Assembly (NCBI GenBank): GCA_944472135.2
Contig: OX235262.1
Span: forward strand, 71,920,887-71,984,886
Source of the DNA: Trichobilharzia regenti
Lineage: Eukaryota > Platyhelminthes > Trematoda > Strigeidida > Schistosomatidae
DNA: 64,000 nt
Direction of reading: 5' to 3'
In this document: positions 59,547 to 64,000 of the stretch, piece after piece
How the letters are laid out: the number at the start of each line of letters is the position of its first letter
How positions within the stretch are numbered: the first letter of the stretch is position 1
Notes under the pieces: model-generated
Database searches by the model: none
Told to the model about the DNA's origin: nothing
What the model saw: only the letters and a program-made list of their open reading frames with translations
Translations under genes and position numbers: made by a program

Positions 59547-60127
59547 TTTCGCGTCGATTGATTGGACCGAAGTGCTCGGTCTCAGGTTGACATGTCGGCT
59601 TCTTGTGCAGATGCTTCAACAGTGTCCGGGCATTTATTTAGTATTTAATTAGTTGATGGTGACTAGCAATGGAATCCAGGGTGCGCATTTTATTCTATTC
59701 GGGACTCGTCAACTGGATGTACCTGCATTTCTCAGTGACTGATGATGTTCCGCTGCTAGTCACCATCCGTCCACCAATTAAATACTGACTAAATGCCCAG
59801 ACATCGTCGAAGCATCTGCACAAGAAGCCGACATGTCAACCTGAGACTGAGAACTTCGGCGAAATCAATCGACGGGAAAAATCTAAAATTGAATTAAATA
59901 GTTAATATGACCCGTTGCACAAGAGGTGGCGGTCGTGGCCCAAGTGGTCTAGTGGATAACGCTTTGGCGTTTGAAACTATGGGTACTGGGTTCGAACTTC
60001 GGTGGGAACATCATCACTCACTGAGAAATGCAGGTACATCCAGATGAGAAGTCCCAAATAGGACAGCGGAAATGTGCATCCTGGATTCCACTGCTAGTCA
60101 CCATCCACCAATTAAAAGCCTAAATTA
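59547..60127 (+). mobile_element. Head-to-head hammerhead SINE cluster, unit C
   Basis: Third copy of the cluster. It lies in the c-d intron of the p40-like gene, antisense to its transcription. Confidence 0.72.
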
Positions 60128-60204
60128 TGTATTCAAAAATGTTTTGTCAAACTCTTTTCTTTATCTTGGTCATAGTAATATTCTTTATATTATTCTACTT
60201 TACC

Positions 60205-60528
60205 AAACAAAGTATAATTATATTTCAATAGTTTACACACAATTATAAGTTTTGTTATTGTATTCAGAATACAATTACATGAATGAACGTGGAATAAAAT
60301 TATGAATACAAAAAACATGAATGAACAAAAAAAATAATGAATTATTTAAATGAATACAAATCATAAATGTGTGAATAAAACAATTCCAACAGTGGTGTGA
60401 ACACGGGAAGTAATTTTGCTCGAAATATTACCAATAACAAAACTTATTATTGTGTGTAAACTATTGAAATATAATAATACTTTATTTGATCTAATCTACA
60501 ATGCTCAAACTTTTCACAGATATTAATC
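60205..60528. mobile_element. Non-autonomous insert with ~56-bp terminal inverted repeats, unit C
   Basis: Left repeat 60205-60260 and right repeat 60432-60487 are near-perfect reverse complements (shared core CAATAGTTTACACACAA). TCTACTTTACCA flanks it near 60194-60205 and 60527-60538. The diverged locus copy at about 61265-61290 reads through without it. There is no coding capacity. Confidence 0.65.
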
Positions 60529-60641
60529 TACTTTACCACTTGAATTCACTCGATTTCACTTCATTTTCACCGTCTTTACTGTTATCATCATCACACTGTC
60601 AATATTTTAGACAACACTTGACCTACAATTTCAAAATCCCT

Positions 60642-61186
60642 GGAATCGAGGAAGTGAAATGACGCAGGCTGGTGAAAGCCTTCAGGAAGCCAGTCAGCCG
60701 ATGTCCTTTCTTTCGATGAAAGCAAAATTAAGGATTGGGACGTGGAATGTTTGTACAATATGCGAAAGTGGAAAGGCTACCCAAGTAGCCGCGAAAATGA
60801 GAAGATATGAAATAGAAGTGTTGGGAATCTGCGAGAGCAGATGGTACGGATGTGGAAGGTGCCAACTACCGACTGGAAAGACGATAATCTATTCCGGTCA
60901 CCCAGAGGACAACCACAAGCACACCAAGGGAGTGGTCATCATGATGTCACCAAGTTCGGCCAAAGTTCTCATGCGGTGGGAACCAATCTCCTCCAGGATA
61001 ATGACAGCCTGGTCAAACTCAAAAGGAAGGAAGCTTACAATCACTCAATGCGCCTACATACGTCTCAGAACAGGAAAAGAAGGAGGCTTTCTACAGACAA
61101 CTACAAACAGTAATGGACAACGTCCCAAACGGCGATATCAAAATTCTGGAGGGTGATATGAATGCGAAACTGGGAGGAGAAAATAC
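60642..61186 (+). mobile_element. RTE-2 fragment, 5' endonuclease part, unit C
   Basis: The best preserved 5' end: from 60659 an open frame of 165 codons covers KLRIGTWNVCTICESGKATQ, AAKMRRYEIEVLGICESRWY and GVVIMMSP before a frameshift. These are the first strands of the APE-type endonuclease, with the catalytic-loop Asn and Glu. The sequence stops at about 61186, at the breakpoint of the tandem duplication rather than at an element end. Confidence 0.78.
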
Positions 61187-61189
61187 ATG

Positions 61190-61670
61190 AAGATTGTAAA
61201 TTGTGCATTGATAAACATTTTGATAAACCTTCTTCTTGACCTTTGTCATAGTAGTGTTCTTTAATTTCATTCTATTTTACCACTTGAATTCATTCAACTT
61301 CACTTCATCTTCGTCATCTTCATTGTTATCATCGCCACACTGTCACATTTTTAGACAACACCTGACCTACAATTCTTAAAATCGCTATACCAGTTCACTT
61401 ATTTAATAATCTTTGAAAGTTTTGTCATTCATACAGTTCAAATCTACCCAGCCCCCCCTTAGAACATCCTTTCAATTATCTTTATTCTCATTATATGTGT
61501 AACATTGACTGATCAAGTTCTAGTGCCACTCAATGCCTTCTTATTCTGCAATAGAAAAATACGACTGTACAGCCTGAAAATGAAGTCACCGAAATGAGAG
61601 AGATATTTCTTCGCTGAACAAAACCAACTGTGTTTTTCCTTATACATTAATAGCCTAACTTTTATACTTA
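61190..61670. other. Diverged RTE-free copy of the unit sequence (empty site)
   Basis: Aligns by eye with 60118-60640 (minus the terminal-inverted-repeat insert) and then with 47215-47490, joining the two flanks of RTE-2 directly at about 61380-61395. Confidence 0.7.
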
Positions 61671-61671
61671 C

Positions 61672-61816
61672 CTTTTCCAACAGGAGGATGTGATACACAT
61701 GCAGTCTTCATCACATTTTCTGATTGTAATTGGTCAGTAATCTGAATATTTTCCATAGATGAGTTTAGTTTGTCCTTGATGGTTTGATCTGGATCTTCCA
61801 GTCTTGAAACTGCATC
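61672..61816 (-). CDS. p40-like gene 2, internal exon c (intact copy)
   Basis: The exon is 145 bp. The acceptor is TTTTAG and the donor AAAAG|GTAAG; it enters in phase 0 and leaves in phase 1. It encodes 48 residues including LEDPDQTIKDKLNSSM and ends VGK plus the first base of a split codon. The split codon completes as Asp with the first two bases of exon d, so c and d join in frame. Two relatives at 56879-57010 and 47493-47624 keep the DPDQTIKDKLNSS core but have lost phase, so this is the only copy that can read into the crystallin exon. Intron c-d (58939-61671) carries a partial RTE, a terminal-inverted-repeat insert, SINEs and a Penelope fragment. Confidence 0.65.
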
Positions 61817-62381
61817 CTAAAATAATAATAATAATAAACGGATGGCGTAAACAATACTATGGTGATTAGACAGTGAAAAATGACACGCATAAATTCTTTT
61901 GAATTCACCATAGTCTCGTCAGTTGTTTCCTCTAGATGATTATTTTCCAGATTTTGATGAAAAAGATGTTTTGTAGTGAAGCCAATGTTTCCGAAATATT
62001 CATTTTGTTTTTATAGTACAGAGATGCTTATATTTTCCGCCATCCATAACCTTTGAATCTTATTGGTTTTTAAATGTTTTAATCCATCAAATGTAGGCCA
62101 CTAAAATCAAGGTCATCGAAGTCCACATATATACATATACACATATGAAAATAAAGTTCAAGTTTATTTCGTCATTGATCCGAGAGTCACAACTGCTATA
62201 CGATCCTGGATAGTAGAGATTTATGAGTTCCTCAGAAGGGAATCGAACTCTGAACCCATGTAAGCGGTTCGTGAAAATTCTGATTTTGTATCAACGAATA
62301 GTTTGTGGCACAGACTGTCAGTTTAGTTATGAATTATTCACATAACTTAGTAGGACGTATTTATTTGAAACATGTCCTTAC

Positions 62382-62555
62382 CTTACTGTCTTCACCTGTT
62401 CCACTAAGATTCTTCGGTATATCATCGGTTGAATTCATTGTCGGTGATTCTGATCTCTTTGAGTCGACTTTTTTACGAATACCATTTATTTGACGTCCTA
62501 CTTGATTCACTAATCCGACAGGATTAATAATTCCAAAACCCATTGCTTTTGTTGG
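62382..62555 (-). CDS. p40-like gene 2, internal exon b (inter-domain linker)
   Basis: This 174-bp exon (58 codons) lies between an acceptor (minus strand ATATTACAG) and a donor (AAG|GTAAGG), entering and leaving in phase 0. It has a Gly/Val/Ile segment (MGFGIINPVGLVNQVGRQI), then a Lys/Arg stretch and a Ser/Thr/Asp-rich tail ending GEDSK. That composition suits a flexible linker between two crystallin domains. I recognise no catalytic or binding motif. The assignment rests on phase compatibility with exons a and c and on shared strand. Intron a-b (62556-63934) is largely filled by an old RTE copy in the opposite orientation. Confidence 0.6.
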
Positions 62556-62639
62556 CTGTAATATAAGATAGAAAACACATATTTGTATGTATACATAGAG
62601 AAAAGTGTAGAATTTTCATTAGTGAACAGTTGGGCGGAA

Positions 62640-63815
62640 ACTTCTCCGTGAAACAAGCTGGATCCAAGAAAAGCAAATCATGTGTGGATCAAACAGCGAC
62701 GCCACGCATCATCATCATCATCATCAGTGAACAGACTCTGGTATGGCAGTTAAATTATCTATCTCAACTTCATCGACTCTGAGATGGCCCTCGATAGGGT
62801 CGATCGTAAGGTGATTTGCAGACCGATTCACTCCTATGGAGTGAAGTGGTGTAAACTTTTAACAACCTCATTCAACAGCTATGTGGTAATGTCACACAGT
62901 TGAAATCTCAGTGGAACGTTCGAAGTGAAGATAGAAGTGAGAAACTGTTGCCCAATATTACCGACAGTATTCCTGACTGTAGTCGACTGGATCATGCAAT
63001 AAACCTTGGAGAAAGAAAAGATGGAAATACACGGAACTGGTGAGAATACCCTAGAAGATCTGGACTTCAAGGATGGGCTATGTCTGATGTCACAAAATCG
63101 CGAAGATCTTCGGAAGAAAACCAACAAACTGACAGCGAAGACAAGACTTCAGGTGAACATACAGAAGACAGAGGTGATGAAGATATGTAACCAACAGAAG
63201 TGTCTGTCAGTCACCTCCAAAGGAATGAATATGAAGGAGGTCAGCTCTTTGACTTACCTAGTTTGGTAGCATCGTTTCAAATAAGGGCAACCCAGAGATC
63301 AGAATGTCAAATCCAAGGTCGGAGAGGTAAGACATACCTTCGTTGCGCTGAAATCACTGTGGAAATCGACTGTACTCAACATGAAGAACAAGATCAGGAT
63401 CTTCAACGCTAATTTCAAGTAATGAAAAGCATTTTCAACGGATTGCTCACTTTTATCCTTTTATCAACATCTTCCACCTTTGCTTGTTGATGATGATCAG
63501 ACGGCCTACCATAGATGTTAAGCAAGCAGGAGCGCTGCCAAAGAAGCAACCGGGAACCCATCACCTTACAGATATATGGGAGAAAGTGGAGACGAATAAT
63601 ACACACACTGTGGAAACCGTTGAATGACATCACACACTAGGCAGCTCGTCGGGTGGAATCCGAATGGGAAAAGATGAGTTGGGGATGGGTCGATAAGATC
63701 GTTTTAGGAGAAAATGGACAATCGCTGAGCCAGGTGGAAAATACTGCAGAGAACAGAGTGAAGTGGAGATGCGTTTAGAAAGCCTTATGTTCCAATCGGA
63801 ACCTTAGGGAATTTG
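62640..63815 (+). mobile_element. RTE fragment (RT C-terminal half to 3' end) in intron a-b of the p40-like gene
   Basis: Begins at AGSKKSKSCVDQTA (the AGFRRNKSC motif), continues through a broken FIDFEKAFD region, LEDLDFKDGLCLMSQ (the FADD site decayed to FKDG), VNIQKTEVMKI and a damaged C-terminus. It ends in AAGCCTTATGTTCC. It lies antisense to the host gene. Confidence 0.68.
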
Positions 63816-63934
63816 TTATTTGTGAATGGGACGATTCATGGTGTGAAAATGACTCAATTCAAAATATTCAAACTACTACTTAAATGATAATAATTATATA
63901 CGTATATAAATATATGAATAAGATTCCAGCTTAC

Positions 63935-64000
63935 CAAAAGTTTTAAGGCTTCTTTCCCAACTTGTTCGACAACTTCACCATGTTTTCCAAATGATGAATT
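63935..64000 (-). CDS. p40-like gene 2, internal exon a (cut by window edge)
   Basis: Reading leftward from the edge, 22 codons are open (SSFGKHGEVVEQVGKEALKLL) and end at a clean GTAAG donor (complement of 63930-63934) in phase 0. The next open segment, exon b, begins with a phase-0 acceptor, so the two join in frame. The exon contains no crystallin motif. It is assigned to the p40-like gene by strand, phase continuity and position upstream of the crystallin exon d. The true 5' end of the exon is beyond position 64000. Confidence 0.6.

Larger units (their letters stand above)
57956..61187. repeat. Tandem unit C (partial) of the array
   Basis: Carries the flank, exon d, the Penelope fragment, palindromic SINE, terminal-inverted-repeat insert and only the first ~545 bp of RTE-2. 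At about 61187 it abuts a diverged copy of the same locus (61187-62180) that has exon c but lacks RTE-2. This is the right breakpoint of the duplication. Confidence 0.75.

Noticed and set aside
38804..61187. Long repeats as LTRs of an LTR retrotransposon or virus-like element
   Set aside because: The repeats are tandem genomic units carrying host exons; no protease, integrase, primer-binding site or polypurine tract was seen.

Overview
The window looks like schistosome (blood fluke) nuclear DNA. It is AT-rich and packed with Penelope-like elements, RTE-type non-LTR retrotransposons and tRNA-derived SINEs, some carrying a hammerhead ribozyme of the SM-alpha type. The only host genes I recognise are small heat-shock protein (HSP20 / major egg antigen p40-like) exons, all on the minus strand. 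Genus-level placement is inference; no marker RNA gene is present.

Host genes. A first exon at 10780-11037 starts one p40-like gene whose remaining exons lie beyond position 1 or are not recognisable. A second p40-like gene enters from the right edge. Its exons a (63935-64000, cut by the edge), b (62382-62555), c (61672-61816) and d (58682-58938, with stop codon) join in matching phases. Exon d recurs, apparently base for base, at 51265-51521 and 39530-39786. A decayed, out-of-phase exon c recurs at 56879-57010 and 47493-47624.

Layout. 1-10.7 kb: decayed RTE, Penelope and SINE fragments, including a nested palindrome (7.4-9.5 kb) and a 170-bp-arm SINE palindrome with two hammerhead motifs (6.4-6.9 kb). 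10.8-11.0 kb: p40-like exon 1. 11.8-13.4 kb: Penelope copy with inverted ends. 14.6-17.4 kb: further Penelope and RTE pieces, including a 416-codon open frame. 17.4-31 kb: mostly SINE relics, a CR1-like RT fragment and unrecognised AT-rich DNA. 31.1-33.3 kb: a long RTE copy. 33.4-38.8 kb: SINEs and small relics. 38.8-61.2 kb: two full and one partial tandem copy of a unit of about 7.4 kb holding exon d, a Penelope 3' fragment, palindromic SINEs, a terminal-inverted-repeat insert, an RTE-2 copy and relic exon c. Unit A was later hit by a Penelope element (41305-43639), and the A/B junction by a 5'-truncated RTE (48773-50746). 61.2-64.0 kb: diverged, apparently ancestral copy of the exon-c region and upstream exons.

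How parts relate. The SINE 3' ends share the RTE 3' tail, which fits RTE machinery mobilising them. The tandem array gives the p40-like gene several equivalent terminal exons and polyadenylation signals, but only the rightmost copy has an exon c that reads in frame into exon d. Boundaries of decayed repeats are approximate because they were read by eye.
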